From NCBI RefSeq assembly GCF_001514205.1, contig NZ_KQ948768.1, positions 331,903-395,902 on the forward strand: DNA of 64,000 bases. The letters run 5' to 3'. The notes under the pieces were generated by a model. The model worked only from the letters and a program-made list of their open reading frames with translations. It ran no database searches and was not told the DNA's origin. Below, piece after piece: positions 17,207 through 25,286 of this stretch. Position 1 is the first letter of the stretch. Each line of letters starts with the position of its first letter. Position numbers and translations under genes: made by a program. This DNA is from Streptomyces griseoruber. Lineage in GTDB: Bacteria > Actinomycetota > Actinomycetes > Streptomycetales > Streptomycetaceae.

Positions 17207-18121
17207 TCAGGAGCGACGCGCGCGCCCGGCCGCGTACACCGCCCCGGCGCCGGCCGCGACCACCAGGGCCGCCGCACCCGCGATCAGGCCGACCGGTGCG
17301 CCGGCACCCGTCTCGGCCAGCGGCGGCTTGCTGCCACTCGGTGACGGCGTGGGGGTGGCCGGCGGTGTCGACGTCAGCGGCGGCACGTCCGGAGTCGTGG
17401 GAGGTGTCGAGGAGGGCTTGGGCGCGGTGGGGGTGGCCGGAGGTGTCGACTCGGCCGGGGGTGTGCTGTCCGCGGGGGTCGTGGGTGTGGCCGGCGCGGT
17501 CGGGGTCGGCTGCGACGCGGTGGGGGTGGGCGAGCCGGGGGTGCAGGCCTTCTCGCCGCCGTTCCAGGCCGCTATGAGGTGGTACGGGGTGACGACGCCG
17601 TCGGGCTCGTAGGGTGCGGGGCCGTGCCCCGCGCCGCTGCCGCCGTCGTAGGTGACGTCGTCGCCGTACAGGTCGATCTGGCCGTAGCAGTCGGGCGTCT
17701 TCACGCTCAGCTTCTGCCAGGTGCCCTTGGCGTCGTCCGTGCCGGCGACATCGGCGGAGGTGAGGTAGACGGTGGCCTTGTCGACCAGCGTCTGGTGGCC
17801 CGAGGTGTACCAGTCGGGGCCCTCGGTGGTGTACTCGGCGAGGGAGACGGGGTACGTGCAGCCCTCGGCGACCTTCTGGCCGGGCGCGAGACGGACCTCG
17901 ACCGTCCCCGGGGCGGACTTCCAGAGGTAGAGCCCGCCCTGCGAAGTCCAGTCGGCTCCGACGACGTTTCCGTCGGCGCCGACGATGCGGTACTGCACGG
18001 TGGCCGACTGGCACCCGCCGGCCGGTGCGGCACTCGCCGAGCCGGCCGCGAGCACGGGGAGTGCGGCGGCAGCGGTGACGGCGAGCGCGGGCAGGGTTCT
18101 GAGACGTTTCGAACGCGACAA
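17207..18121 (-). CDS. Secreted cell-wall protein with LAETG sortase signal
   Basis: A 304-aa exported surface protein. It has a signal peptide (basic MSRSKRLR, hydrophobic TLPALAVTAAAALPVLAAG, cleavage near SASA-AP), a roughly 170-residue extracellular domain with three cysteines and many aromatic/Asp residues, a Pro/Thr-rich wall-spanning linker (about residues 195-265, many TPPAT/PTPT repeats), then LAETG (about 270), a transmembrane helix (VGLIAGAAALVVAAGAGAV) and a basic tail RARRS. LAETG fits the class E sortase consensus LAxTG used in streptomycetes. No sortase gene is nearby. The globular domain is not one I recognise; an adhesin or surface-structural role is only inferred. Confidence 0.85.
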   Translation of the reverse strand: MSRSKRLRTLPALAVTAAAALPVLAAGSASAAPAGGCQSATVQYRIVGADGNVVGADWTSQGGLYLWKSAPGTVEVRLAPGQKVAEGCTYPVSLAEYTTEGPDWYTSGHQTLVDKATVYLTSADVAGTDDAKGTWQKLSVKTPDCYGQIDLYGDDVTYDGGSGAGHGPAPYEPDGVVTPYHLIAAWNGGEKACTPGSPTPTASQPTPTAPATPTTPADSTPPAESTPPATPTAPKPSSTPPTTPDVPPLTSTPPATPTPSPSGSKPPLAETGAGAPVGLIAGAAALVVAAGAGAVYAAGRARRS

Positions 18122-18335
18122 GATGAGCCCTTAAGGAAAAGAAGGTGTGGGAGGTGGCACAGTGCGAACGGCGGACGCACGCGGGGAATCGTCACAAGGC
18201 ATGCGCGAACAGACCGGTCGCCTCACTTCGTCCGCTGTGAACGCGACGAAGTAGACCGGATTCTGCTCGGCATTCACAACTTCCGTCAATCTTCCGCGGG
18301 TTCACCACGCTTCCCCCCGGTCACCAAGGAACCAT

Positions 18336-19388
18336 ATGCCCGACAAACACCCTCGAATGCCCTCGCCCGGAACCAGCCGCAGTACCTCGGCCACCATCCA
18401 GCCGAACATCCTGCGCTACCTCGCCCTCGTCTCCGACGCGTACGACGTCCACCTGCAGCCCCTGCTCACGGACGTGGGACTGGACGAGGCCGTGATGCGC
18501 TCCGCCGCGCTGCGGGTCTCCTACCGGCAGGGCAGCGTCGTCATCCGGCGCGCGGTGGAGCTCACCGGCGACGCGCATCTGGGCCTGCGGGTGGGCGCGG
18601 CGCAGCACCTCACCGCCTGGGGTCTGCCCGGCTTCGCCCTGATGGCCGCCGACACCTTGCGGGACGCGATCGACACGGGCGTGCGGTTCCAGAACCTGTC
18701 CGGCGCCATGGTGGTCTGGTCGGCCCGGCCGGAGGACGCCGGGTATGTGCTCCGGGCCGAGCTGCCCGATCCCGCCCTGGATCCGTCGGTCGCGGTCTTC
18801 CTGGCCGAGGAGGCGTTCGCCAGCGTCGTGGCCCTCACCCGTTTGAGCGCGGGCGCCGAATTCGCCCCGCTGAGTGTCGGGTTCGCGTTCCGGCCGCCGC
18901 ACGACACCGGGCCGTTCACGGAGTTGTTCCGCTGCCCGGTGCGTTTCGGCGCCGCGGAGAACCGCCTGGTGTTCCCCATGGCATGGGCCGCCCGGCCGAT
19001 GCCCGGGCGGGACCCCGTCACCTACGCGGCGGTGATGGGGCTGCTGGAGGAGCAGATGACGTCACGCCGGGACCAGCAGGAGCTGCTGGAGGTGCTGGAG
19101 ATCTCGATCGCCCAGAGCCTGCCCGACGTGCCGTCCTTCGCCGACCAGGCCCGGCGGCACGCCACCAGCGAACGCACCCTGCGCCGTCGGCTGGCCGAGT
19201 GCGGCACGACGTACGAGGCCCTCGTCGACGGGGTCCGCCGGGAGCGGGTCGAACAGCTGCTCCGCCGGCCTGGGCCGACCCTGCGCGATGTCGCCCGGCA
19301 GGCCGGTTTCTCCGACGTGCGCGCCCTGCGGCGGGCGGTGCGCCGCTGGCACGGGGTGACCCCGGGACGGCTGCGCGCCGGCATCTGA
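18336..19388 (+). CDS. AraC-family regulator (OruR/ArgR-like N-terminal domain)
   Basis: A 350-aa regulator with the PF12625-type arabinose-binding-like N-terminal domain (IQPNILRYLALVSDAYDV..., SYRQGSVVIRRAVELTGDAH, LRVGAAQHLTAWGLPGFALM) and a C-terminal AraC HTH pair (ATSERTLRRRLAECGTTYEA and TLRDVARQAGFSDVRALRRA ending in HGVTPGRLRA). ATG 18336 has AAGGA upstream. It converges with the aldehyde dehydrogenase operon (33-base gap), so with the TetR gene at the other end it brackets that operon; AraC proteins of this type often control alkane, alcohol or ornithine catabolism in pseudomonads and actinomycetes. The 214 bases before it are the shared control region with the sortase substrate. 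Confidence 0.85.
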   Translation: MPDKHPRMPSPGTSRSTSATIQPNILRYLALVSDAYDVHLQPLLTDVGLDEAVMRSAALRVSYRQGSVVIRRAVELTGDAHLGLRVGAAQHLTAWGLPGFALMAADTLRDAIDTGVRFQNLSGAMVVWSARPEDAGYVLRAELPDPALDPSVAVFLAEEAFASVVALTRLSAGAEFAPLSVGFAFRPPHDTGPFTELFRCPVRFGAAENRLVFPMAWAARPMPGRDPVTYAAVMGLLEEQMTSRRDQQELLEVLEISIAQSLPDVPSFADQARRHATSERTLRRRLAECGTTYEALVDGVRRERVEQLLRRPGPTLRDVARQAGFSDVRALRRAVRRWHGVTPGRLRAGI

Positions 19389-19420
19389 GCCGACGCCGCC
19401 CGCACCGCGGGGTCACCCGG

Positions 19421-20830
19421 TCAACGGGTCCGGATCCAGACCGTCTTCTCCCTGGTCCACTGGTCGAAGGCGCCGGTGGACTTCTCCGCGCCGCCGAACC
19501 CGGACTGCTTCCAGCCGCCGAACGGGGTCGTCATGTCCCCTTCGCTGTAGGCGTTGACCGAGACCACTCCGGCCTCGATGCCCCGCGCCAGACGGAACGC
19601 CGCGTCCAGGTCCCGGGTCCACACCGAGGCGGCGAGCCCGTACTCGGTGGCGTTCGCGACGCGCACGGCCTCGTCCTCGGTGGTGAAGGTCCGGACGGTC
19701 ACGACGGGGCCGAACAGCTCCTTGGTGAGCACGTCGCCGTCCTCCGGCGCACGGCTGATCACGGTGGGCGGGTAGTAGGCGCCGCGTGCCGGCAGACCGT
19801 GCGGGAGGCCCCCGGTGTGGAGGTGGGCTCCGGCGGAGCGCGCCGCGTCCACCGCCGCCGCGACCCGGTCGAAGGCGGCACGGTTGATGAGCGGCCCCAC
19901 CTGGGTGCGGGCGTCCGCGGGGTCGCCGATGACCAGCCCCTTCGCCGCCGCCGTGAACCGGTCCAGCACCTCCTCGGCGATGCTGTGGTGGACCAGCACG
20001 CGCGAACCGGCGGTGCAGTTCTGGCCCATGGTCAGGAACGCGGCCTCGGTCATGGCGTCGATGAGGTCGTCGCCGTAGGTGAGCGCGTCGGGCATCAGGA
20101 TCTGAGGGCTTTTGCCGCCCATTTCCAGGGAGACCCGCTTGAAGTTGGTCTCCGCCGCGTCGGCCAGGATGCGGCGCCCGGTGGCCGTGGAGCCGGTGAA
20201 CGACAACGCACGCACCAGCGGGTCGCGGGCCAGCGCCGTACCGGTGACGGAGCCGTGGCCGGGAAGCACCGTCAGCACACCGTCCGGGAGGCCCGCCTCC
20301 TGGGCCAGCTCGGCCAGGTGAAGGGCCGAACGCGGTGTCGCCTCGGCCGGCTTGAGCAGGAGGCAGTTCCCTGCCGCGAGGGCGGGTCCCACCTTCCAGG
20401 CAGCCATGGCCAGGGGGTAGTTCCAGGGCAGGATCGCGGCGGCCACCCCGACCGGCTCCCGGCTCACGAGCCCCAGACTGTCGTGACCGGTGGGGGCGAC
20501 GCGCCCGAAGATCTTGTCGGCCGCCTCGGCGAACCAGCGGACCGACTCGATCGCCCCGGGTACGTCGCCGGTACGGCACTCCGTGATCGGCTTTCCTGCG
20601 TCCTCGCTGTCCAGCCGCGCCAGAATCTCGGCGTCGCGCTCCATCAGGTCGGCCAGGCGCAGCAACACACCGGCGCGCTCCCTCGGTGCGCGTCCCGACC
20701 AGACGCCGCCCGTGAAGACGTGGTGCGCGCGCTCGGCCGCCGCCGCCACCTCGCCGGCACTCGTCGCGGGGACCGTGGCGATCAGCTCACCGGTCGCCGG
20801 GTTGACGACACGCAGCTTCTCCTCGCTCAT
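19421..20830 (-). CDS. NAD(P)-dependent aldehyde dehydrogenase
   Basis: A 469-aa aldehyde dehydrogenase superfamily enzyme oxidising an aldehyde to the acid. Landmarks: ILPWNYPLAMAAWKVGPALA (about 145), LLLKPAEATP, SFTGSTATGRRI (coenzyme loop), the catalytic Glu in SLEMGGKSPQI (about 245) and catalytic Cys in MGQNCTAGSRVLV (about 280), then ELFGPVVTVRTF and TTPFGGWKQSGFG. It resembles betaine-/gamma-glutamyl-aminobutyraldehyde-type enzymes. Last gene of a three-gene operon; its ATG overlaps the SDR stop by four bases (ATGA). With the upstream SDR (alcohol to ketone/aldehyde) and flavin monooxygenase it would complete an oxidation route. Confidence 0.9.
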   Translation of the reverse strand: MSEEKLRVVNPATGELIATVPATSAGEVAAAAERAHHVFTGGVWSGRAPRERAGVLLRLADLMERDAEILARLDSEDAGKPITECRTGDVPGAIESVRWFAEAADKIFGRVAPTGHDSLGLVSREPVGVAAAILPWNYPLAMAAWKVGPALAAGNCLLLKPAEATPRSALHLAELAQEAGLPDGVLTVLPGHGSVTGTALARDPLVRALSFTGSTATGRRILADAAETNFKRVSLEMGGKSPQILMPDALTYGDDLIDAMTEAAFLTMGQNCTAGSRVLVHHSIAEEVLDRFTAAAKGLVIGDPADARTQVGPLINRAAFDRVAAAVDAARSAGAHLHTGGLPHGLPARGAYYPPTVISRAPEDGDVLTKELFGPVVTVRTFTTEDEAVRVANATEYGLAASVWTRDLDAAFRLARGIEAGVVSVNAYSEGDMTTPFGGWKQSGFGGAEKSTGAFDQWTREKTVWIRTR

Positions 20831-21702
20831 GCTTCCTCCACCAGTTCCCAGCGGCCGCCGACCTGACGGGCCAGCCCCCTGCGGCGCAGGTCGTCCAGGT
20901 AACGCGCCATGCCCCGCTCACCGCGCTTGCGGAACAGCGGGAACAGTCTCGGAAGCAGGTTGGGCGCCAGCATCGCGAACCGCACCAGACGGGACTCGCC
21001 GGGCCGGACGTACGCCTCCAGCCGCGGCTTGTCGAGCAGGCCGACGACCGCGCGCACGACGTCCTCGGGCTGTTGCGGCCGGTCCTGGAACTGGAGGGAG
21101 TTCCCGCCGTCGACGGCTTCCTGGCGCAGCATCCGTGTGTCGGTCGCCGACGGCAGCACCGAACCGGCCCTGATGCCCTTGCCGCGCAGGTCCAGCCCGA
21201 TGGCGAGCATCGCGCCACGCAGCCCGAACTTGGACGCGGTGTAGATGGGGGTCTCGCCCAGCGGGAAGATCCCGCCGAGGGACACCGTGGTCACCACGCG
21301 CGGGTCCGTGGCGGCGCGGAGCAGCGGGAGGGCGATCCGGGTGGTGACCAGCGGCGAGAGCAGGTTGAGGCCGATCTCCCGCTCGATGCTCTCCACGCTG
21401 CGCACGTCGAAGCGTTCGGCGCTGGTCATGCCGACGTTGTTGACCAGGACGTCGAGACGGCCGTGGGTGACGGCGACGCCGTCGATCGCGCGTTCCACCG
21501 CCCCGCGGTCGAGCAGGTCGCAGCCCAGCCCCATGTGCCCGCTCCCCGGCAGGCCCGCGGCGGTCCGCTCGGCCCGGACCTCGTCGATGTCGACCACGAC
21601 GAGACGGGCACCGCCTCCGGCGAACCGCCGGCACAGGGCGCTGCCGATGCCGCCGGCGCCGCCCGTCACCAGGATGACCTTGTCGCGGAAGTCGTACGTC
21701 AC
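20827..21702 (-). CDS. Short-chain dehydrogenase/reductase of the monooxygenase operon
   Basis: A 291-aa classical SDR: TGGAGGIG cofactor motif (about residue 13), VDID after strand 2 indicating NAD preference, NNVG in place of NNAG, catalytic SLGG...YTASK, and SVLPSATDTRML after strand 6. A basic C-terminal extension (LFPLFRKRGERGMARYLDDL) follows. Both ends overlap its neighbours by four bases, so it is translationally coupled to the monooxygenase (upstream) and aldehyde dehydrogenase (downstream). In comparable operons such SDRs oxidise a secondary alcohol to the ketone used by a Baeyer-Villiger enzyme; that role is inferred here. Confidence 0.85.
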   Translation of the reverse strand: MTYDFRDKVILVTGGAGGIGSALCRRFAGGGARLVVVDIDEVRAERTAAGLPGSGHMGLGCDLLDRGAVERAIDGVAVTHGRLDVLVNNVGMTSAERFDVRSVESIEREIGLNLLSPLVTTRIALPLLRAATDPRVVTTVSLGGIFPLGETPIYTASKFGLRGAMLAIGLDLRGKGIRAGSVLPSATDTRMLRQEAVDGGNSLQFQDRPQQPEDVVRAVVGLLDKPRLEAYVRPGESRLVRFAMLAPNLLPRLFPLFRKRGERGMARYLDDLRRRGLARQVGGRWELVEEA

Positions 21703-23048
21703 GACGCCACCGCCTCCTGCCGCACGGACGTGGCCCGGGGCGGCCGGCCCTCGGTGCGCCAGCCCATCCCCGCGGCGACCTTGCCGAGGTACTTCACGAA
21801 GGCGTCGCTGTGGACGTACCCGGTGTGGCGCGGTGAGTCGACGAACTTCAGTCCCCCGCTCAGGTCCGGGCGGTCGCCGCGGATCATGCGGGCGAAGCGC
21901 TCGGCGGTCGGCAGCCCGTGCCGCGAGTCCCGGATGAAGGAGGCGATCAGCTGGGCCTGGGTGTCGAAGAGCTGGTAGGCGCCGGAGTTCGTCTCCACGA
22001 ACCCGATGCCGAAGAGGCCCGCGTGGTCGCGGGAGAACGCCGACAGGTACAGATCGGGGTGCTGCTCGTCGCCGAAGTACTTCTGCGCCACGGGGACCTT
22101 GTGGAGGTATCCGGTCGCCAGCAGGATCAGGTCGAAGGCGTCACTGGTGCCGTCGGTGAAGTGCACCGTCCGGCCCTCGGTGCGGACCACCCCGGGCCTG
22201 GCGTCGATGTCCCCGTGCTGGAGGTGGTGGATCAGCATCGAGTTGATGGCGGGGTGGGTCTCGAACAGCTTGTGGTCGGGCTTCTGCAGTCCGAGCCGGC
22301 GCGGATCACCGTTGACGAGCCGCAGGAGGGCACCGAACACCTTCTGCTGCAACCACATCGGCAGGTGTGGACCGCCCGCCGCGATCGTGTCCACCGGCCG
22401 GCCGAACAGATGCTTGGGGATGAACCAGTAGCCACGGCGCATGCTGATCGCCGCGTGGTCGGCGGAGCGCGCCGCGTCGCAGGCGATGTCGAGGCCGGAG
22501 TTTCCCGCACCGACCACCAGCACCCGCCTGCCGCGCAGTTCCTCGCTGCTGCGATAGGTCACGGTGTGCCGGATCTCGCCGGTGAAGTCACCGGGAAGGT
22601 CCGGGATGTTCGGGTGCCACTGCGCACCCGTGCAGACCACGACGTGGCGGTGCACGCTCTCCCGTCCGTCGGCCCGGGTGACCGTCCAGGTGCCGTCCGC
22701 GTTCTTCTCCACGCCGCGGACCTCCGTGCCGAACTCGATCCGGTCCCTGAGCCCGTACGCGTCGGCGAAGGACGTCAGGTAGGACAGGATCTGCCGGTGC
22801 GGCGGGTAGTCCGCGAAGTGGTCCGGCATCGGATGGCCGCCGAACCCGGACAGCGTCCTGCTGGAGATGAAGTGGGCCGACTCGTACATCGGGCTGCCCG
22901 GGTTGTCGATGTCCCACAGTCCTCCCGGGCCCGTGTGGCGCTCGATGTGGGTGTACGGCAGCTCGCGCTCCGCCAGCGCCCTCGCCACGGCCAGCCCCGC
23001 GGGTCCCGCCCCGATCACACATGTGTCGTACTGGTTGTCGTCGCTCAC
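21699..23048 (-). CDS. Flavin-containing monooxygenase (Baeyer-Villiger/FMO group)
   Basis: A 449-aa class B flavoprotein monooxygenase using FAD and NADPH. It shows the FAD dinucleotide fold CVIGAGPAGLAVARAL (about residue 10), the FMO fingerprint FxGxxxHxxxY as FTGEIRHTVTY (about 165), and the NADPH fold VVGAGNSGLDIACD (about 185), then the ATG-type motif LILLATGY (about 320). The length and motif spacing fit flavin monooxygenases that hydroxylate soft nucleophiles or insert oxygen into ketones. GTG 23048 follows GGAGGC at 7 bases; the frame is open further but without similarity. First gene of the operon; a TetR gene starts 186 bases away in the opposite direction. Confidence 0.85.
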   Translation of the reverse strand: MSDDNQYDTCVIGAGPAGLAVARALAERELPYTHIERHTGPGGLWDIDNPGSPMYESAHFISSRTLSGFGGHPMPDHFADYPPHRQILSYLTSFADAYGLRDRIEFGTEVRGVEKNADGTWTVTRADGRESVHRHVVVCTGAQWHPNIPDLPGDFTGEIRHTVTYRSSEELRGRRVLVVGAGNSGLDIACDAARSADHAAISMRRGYWFIPKHLFGRPVDTIAAGGPHLPMWLQQKVFGALLRLVNGDPRRLGLQKPDHKLFETHPAINSMLIHHLQHGDIDARPGVVRTEGRTVHFTDGTSDAFDLILLATGYLHKVPVAQKYFGDEQHPDLYLSAFSRDHAGLFGIGFVETNSGAYQLFDTQAQLIASFIRDSRHGLPTAERFARMIRGDRPDLSGGLKFVDSPRHTGYVHSDAFVKYLGKVAAGMGWRTEGRPPRATSVRQEAVAS

Positions 23049-23204
23049 CAGTCCGCCTCCTCGCCGCTTGCTCAGGTGTTGCCGGGAACCTATGCGTCCG
23101 GAACACGGCGGCAACTGACCCGCGCGGCCACAGAGGGGACCTCGGCGGCCAAGGGGGATGCCGCTGAGGACCACCGGCGGGCCCGACTTGGTCGCACGAC
23201 TTGC

Positions 23205-23236
23205 TCGGCAGACTGAGTCGATATGATCCGCGCATG
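23205..23236 (+). promoter_or_regulatory. TATGAT -10 element placing transcription start at the TetR start codon
   Basis: TATGAT (23222-23227) lies 6 bases before the ATG at 23234, so transcription would begin at or next to the A of the ATG, giving a leaderless mRNA, a common arrangement in Streptomyces. A poor -35 (TTGCTC at 23201-23206) stands 15 bases upstream. No Shine-Dalgarno sequence precedes the ATG. GACT-G-AGTC at 23210-23218 between the elements is a short inverted repeat that might be part of an autoregulatory operator. Confidence 0.5.
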
Positions 23237-23857
23237 GCTCATGTGTCCGCGGCGGAGCGCCGCCCCCAGCTGATCAAGGCCGCCATCGACCTCATGACCA
23301 GGGAGGGCGTCGCCGCCGGAAGCACCCGCGCCATCGCCGCCGAACTGGGCGTGGCCCAGGCGACGGTGCACTACACCTTCGGCACCAAGGAGGACCTGTA
23401 CCGGGCCGTCATGGAGCAGCTCACCCATGACCTGATCGCGCAGGTCGAGCGGGCCGCACCGGCGGACGCCGGTTTCGAGGAGACGATCGCGGCCCTGGCC
23501 GCGGCCCTGTGGCGGACCCTGCGGGAGCAGCCGACCAGCCACCAGCTGCTCACCGAGCTGTCCATGTTCGCCCTGCGGACACCACGTCTGGAAGAGGCCC
23601 TGACGAGCCACTACCGCGAGGTGACGACCGTGACGACGAGGCTGGTGACCCAGGCCGCCGAACGCACGGGACACCAGCTGGCCCAGCCGGCGGAGACCCT
23701 GGCCCGCTTCTTCCTCGCCGGCTTCGACGGCCTGTCGGTGCAGCACCTCTCCCTGCCGGACGAGGAGGCCGAACTCACCTGCCTCCAGGCCATGGTCTCA
23801 GCCGTCGTGGCCCTCGCGGGTGGCCGGCTGGAGCTCGTGCCCATGGCGGTGAGGTGA
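23234..23857 (+). CDS. TetR-family regulator divergent from the monooxygenase operon
   Basis: A 207-aa TetR repressor: HTH in RRPQLIKAAIDLMTREGVAA...STRAIAAELGVAQATVHYTF, then a helical ligand-binding domain with QLLTELSMFALRTPRLEEAL. Divergent orientation with 186 bases to the flavin monooxygenase start makes it the probable local repressor of the monooxygenase-SDR-aldehyde dehydrogenase operon and of itself. ATG 23234 is chosen because the protein family begins there and because of the promoter position just upstream; an in-frame upstream start at 23201 would precede the promoter. Confidence 0.87.
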   Translation: MAHVSAAERRPQLIKAAIDLMTREGVAAGSTRAIAAELGVAQATVHYTFGTKEDLYRAVMEQLTHDLIAQVERAAPADAGFEETIAALAAALWRTLREQPTSHQLLTELSMFALRTPRLEEALTSHYREVTTVTTRLVTQAAERTGHQLAQPAETLARFFLAGFDGLSVQHLSLPDEEAELTCLQAMVSAVVALAGGRLELVPMAVR

Positions 23858-23910
23858 CCCCAGGGGTTCGTCGCGCGGTGGGTGCCGTACACGTCGTGGC
23901 AGCCGGGACG

Positions 23911-23928
23911 GCGCCGGTCGATCGGCGC
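23911..23928. terminator. Small hairpin between convergent genes
   Basis: GCGCCG-GTCGAT-CGGCGC can form a 6-bp stem between the convergent ends of the TetR gene (23857) and the mutarotase gene (23956). A second short repeat (GGCGCC-TT-GGCGC type) lies just after. No U-run follows, as usual for streptomycete terminators, so function is a guess. Confidence 0.3.
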
Positions 23929-23955
23929 GTAGGACACGGGCGCCTTGGCGCGGAC

Positions 23956-24267
23956 TCACAGTTCCCACACCACGGGCAGTGAGGCGTCGGCGCCGTCGGC
24001 GGAGTAGTCGTGGACGACGTCGAGCAGGTCCGCCATCCGGGCCTGCCAGGCGATGTTGACCGGCAGCTTCTCCAACTCGGCGATCATCGCCCGGTAGTCC
24101 TCCACCTCCAGCACATGGAAGAGATCCGTGCCGCTGCGCCAGATCGTCCACTCGCGGACCCCGGCGGCCCGGATGGCGGCGGTCAGTTCCTCGGGCACCT
24201 CGCGGTGGGCCGCCTCGTACGCGTCGACGCGGTCGGCACGGACCTTGGTGTGCAGGGCGATTCTCAC
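23956..24267 (-). CDS. L-rhamnose/L-fucose mutarotase (RhaM/RhaU family)
   Basis: A 103-aa enzyme converting alpha and beta pyranose anomers of a 6-deoxy sugar. The family signature is clear: RIALHTKVRADRVDAYEAAH with the catalytic His, the region around VREWTIWRSGTDLFHVLEVE, and LPVNIAWQARMADLLDV near the C-terminus (W-Q-x-x-M). GTG 24267 has AAGGAG five bases before it and overlaps the stop of the aldo/keto reductase (GTGA). As the last gene of the fuconate operon it would supply the anomer required by the sugar dehydrogenase. Confidence 0.9.
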   Translation of the reverse strand: MRIALHTKVRADRVDAYEAAHREVPEELTAAIRAAGVREWTIWRSGTDLFHVLEVEDYRAMIAELEKLPVNIAWQARMADLLDVVHDYSADGADASLPVVWEL

Positions 24268-25286
24268 AACGGCTCCTTCGTCGGCGGGGCCGGCTCCGAC
24301 GGATCGCGCCCGGGAGCCGGAGTGCCCGGGGCCAGCAGTCCCCGTGCTTGCAGTTCGTCCCAGAGGGAGGCCGGGACCGGGTGCCGCAGCATGGCGACGG
24401 TGTCGTGCACCTCGTCGGCGGACCGCGCGCCGGTCAGCACGCTCGCGACGGCCGGGTGCCCGAAGGGGAAGTGCAGGGCGGCGGCACGCAGCGGGACGCC
24501 ATGCCGTTCGGCGACCTCCTTCAGCCGCAGGGCCCGGTCGAGGACCGGCCTGGGGGCGGGGGCGTAGTCGTACGTGATCCCCGGCCGCGGATCGGCCAGC
24601 AGACCGGAGTTGAGGACACCGCCGACGAGGACGCTCCTGCCACGGGCTGCGGCCTCGGGCAGCAGTTCGACGAGCCCTTCCTGTTCCAGGAGGGTGTAGC
24701 GGCCGGCCAGCAGGACGACGTCGATGTCGGTGTCGCGCAGGAAGCGGGCCGGGACCGGGCACTGGTTCATGCCGATGCCGATCGCGCCGACGACTCCCTC
24801 GGCACGCAGCCGCTCCAGCGCCGGGTAGGCCTCATGGAGCGCCTGTTCGACGTGGTCGTCGGGGTCGTGCAGGAGCGCCACGTCCACCCGGTCGAGGCCG
24901 AGGCGGTCGAGGCTGGCCTCCAGGGAGCGCAGAACGCCGTCGGCGCCGAAGTCCCGGACGCGCCGGTGCGTCGCCGGGACGGCGAAGCCGTTGACCCGGT
25001 CGTCGCCCTCGCCGTCGTGGGGCACCAGCAGGCGTCCGACCTTGGTGGACACGGTGTACGCGGCACGCGGGCGGCCGCGCAGCGCGGCGCCCAGACGCCG
25101 TTCGGACAGGCCGAGTCCGTAGTGCGGTGCGGTGTCGAAGGACCGGATCCCCGCGTCCCAGGCGGCCTCCACGGTCGCGGCGGCCGCCTCGTCACCGACC
25201 TGGCGGTACAGGTTGCCGATGCCGGCGGTGCCGAGGGACAGCCGGGTGACGTCGACGGCGGTGCCTCCGAGCGGCACGCTCCTCAC
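24264..25286 (-). CDS. Aldo/keto reductase, probable L-fucose dehydrogenase
   Basis: A 340-aa aldo/keto reductase of the type oxidising 6-deoxy-hexoses (D-threo-aldose 1-dehydrogenase/L-fucose dehydrogenase) to the lactone. Catalytic tetrad: Asp and Tyr in SFDTAPHYGLGLSERRLG, Lys in STKVGRLL, His in VDVALLHDPDDHVEQ. The HYG(L/H)G(L)SE segment is characteristic of this subgroup. GTG 25286 overlaps the stop of the preceding SDR by four bases. Inside an operon with fuconate dehydratase, an SDR, an FAH hydrolase and a mutarotase, oxidation of L-fucose (or a similar sugar such as D-arabinose) at C1 is the most likely role. Confidence 0.83.
   Translation of the reverse strand: MRSVPLGGTAVDVTRLSLGTAGIGNLYRQVGDEAAAATVEAAWDAGIRSFDTAPHYGLGLSERRLGAALRGRPRAAYTVSTKVGRLLVPHDGEGDDRVNGFAVPATHRRVRDFGADGVLRSLEASLDRLGLDRVDVALLHDPDDHVEQALHEAYPALERLRAEGVVGAIGIGMNQCPVPARFLRDTDIDVVLLAGRYTLLEQEGLVELLPEAAARGRSVLVGGVLNSGLLADPRPGITYDYAPAPRPVLDRALRLKEVAERHGVPLRAAALHFPFGHPAVASVLTGARSADEVHDTVAMLRHPVPASLWDELQARGLLAPGTPAPGRDPSEPAPPTKEPL

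Noticed and set aside
17579..20866. Plus-strand open frame of 1095 codons through the sortase substrate, AraC and aldehyde dehydrogenase region
   Set aside because: It crosses three well-supported genes on both strands in wrong frames and shows no protein family; a GC-bias artefact.
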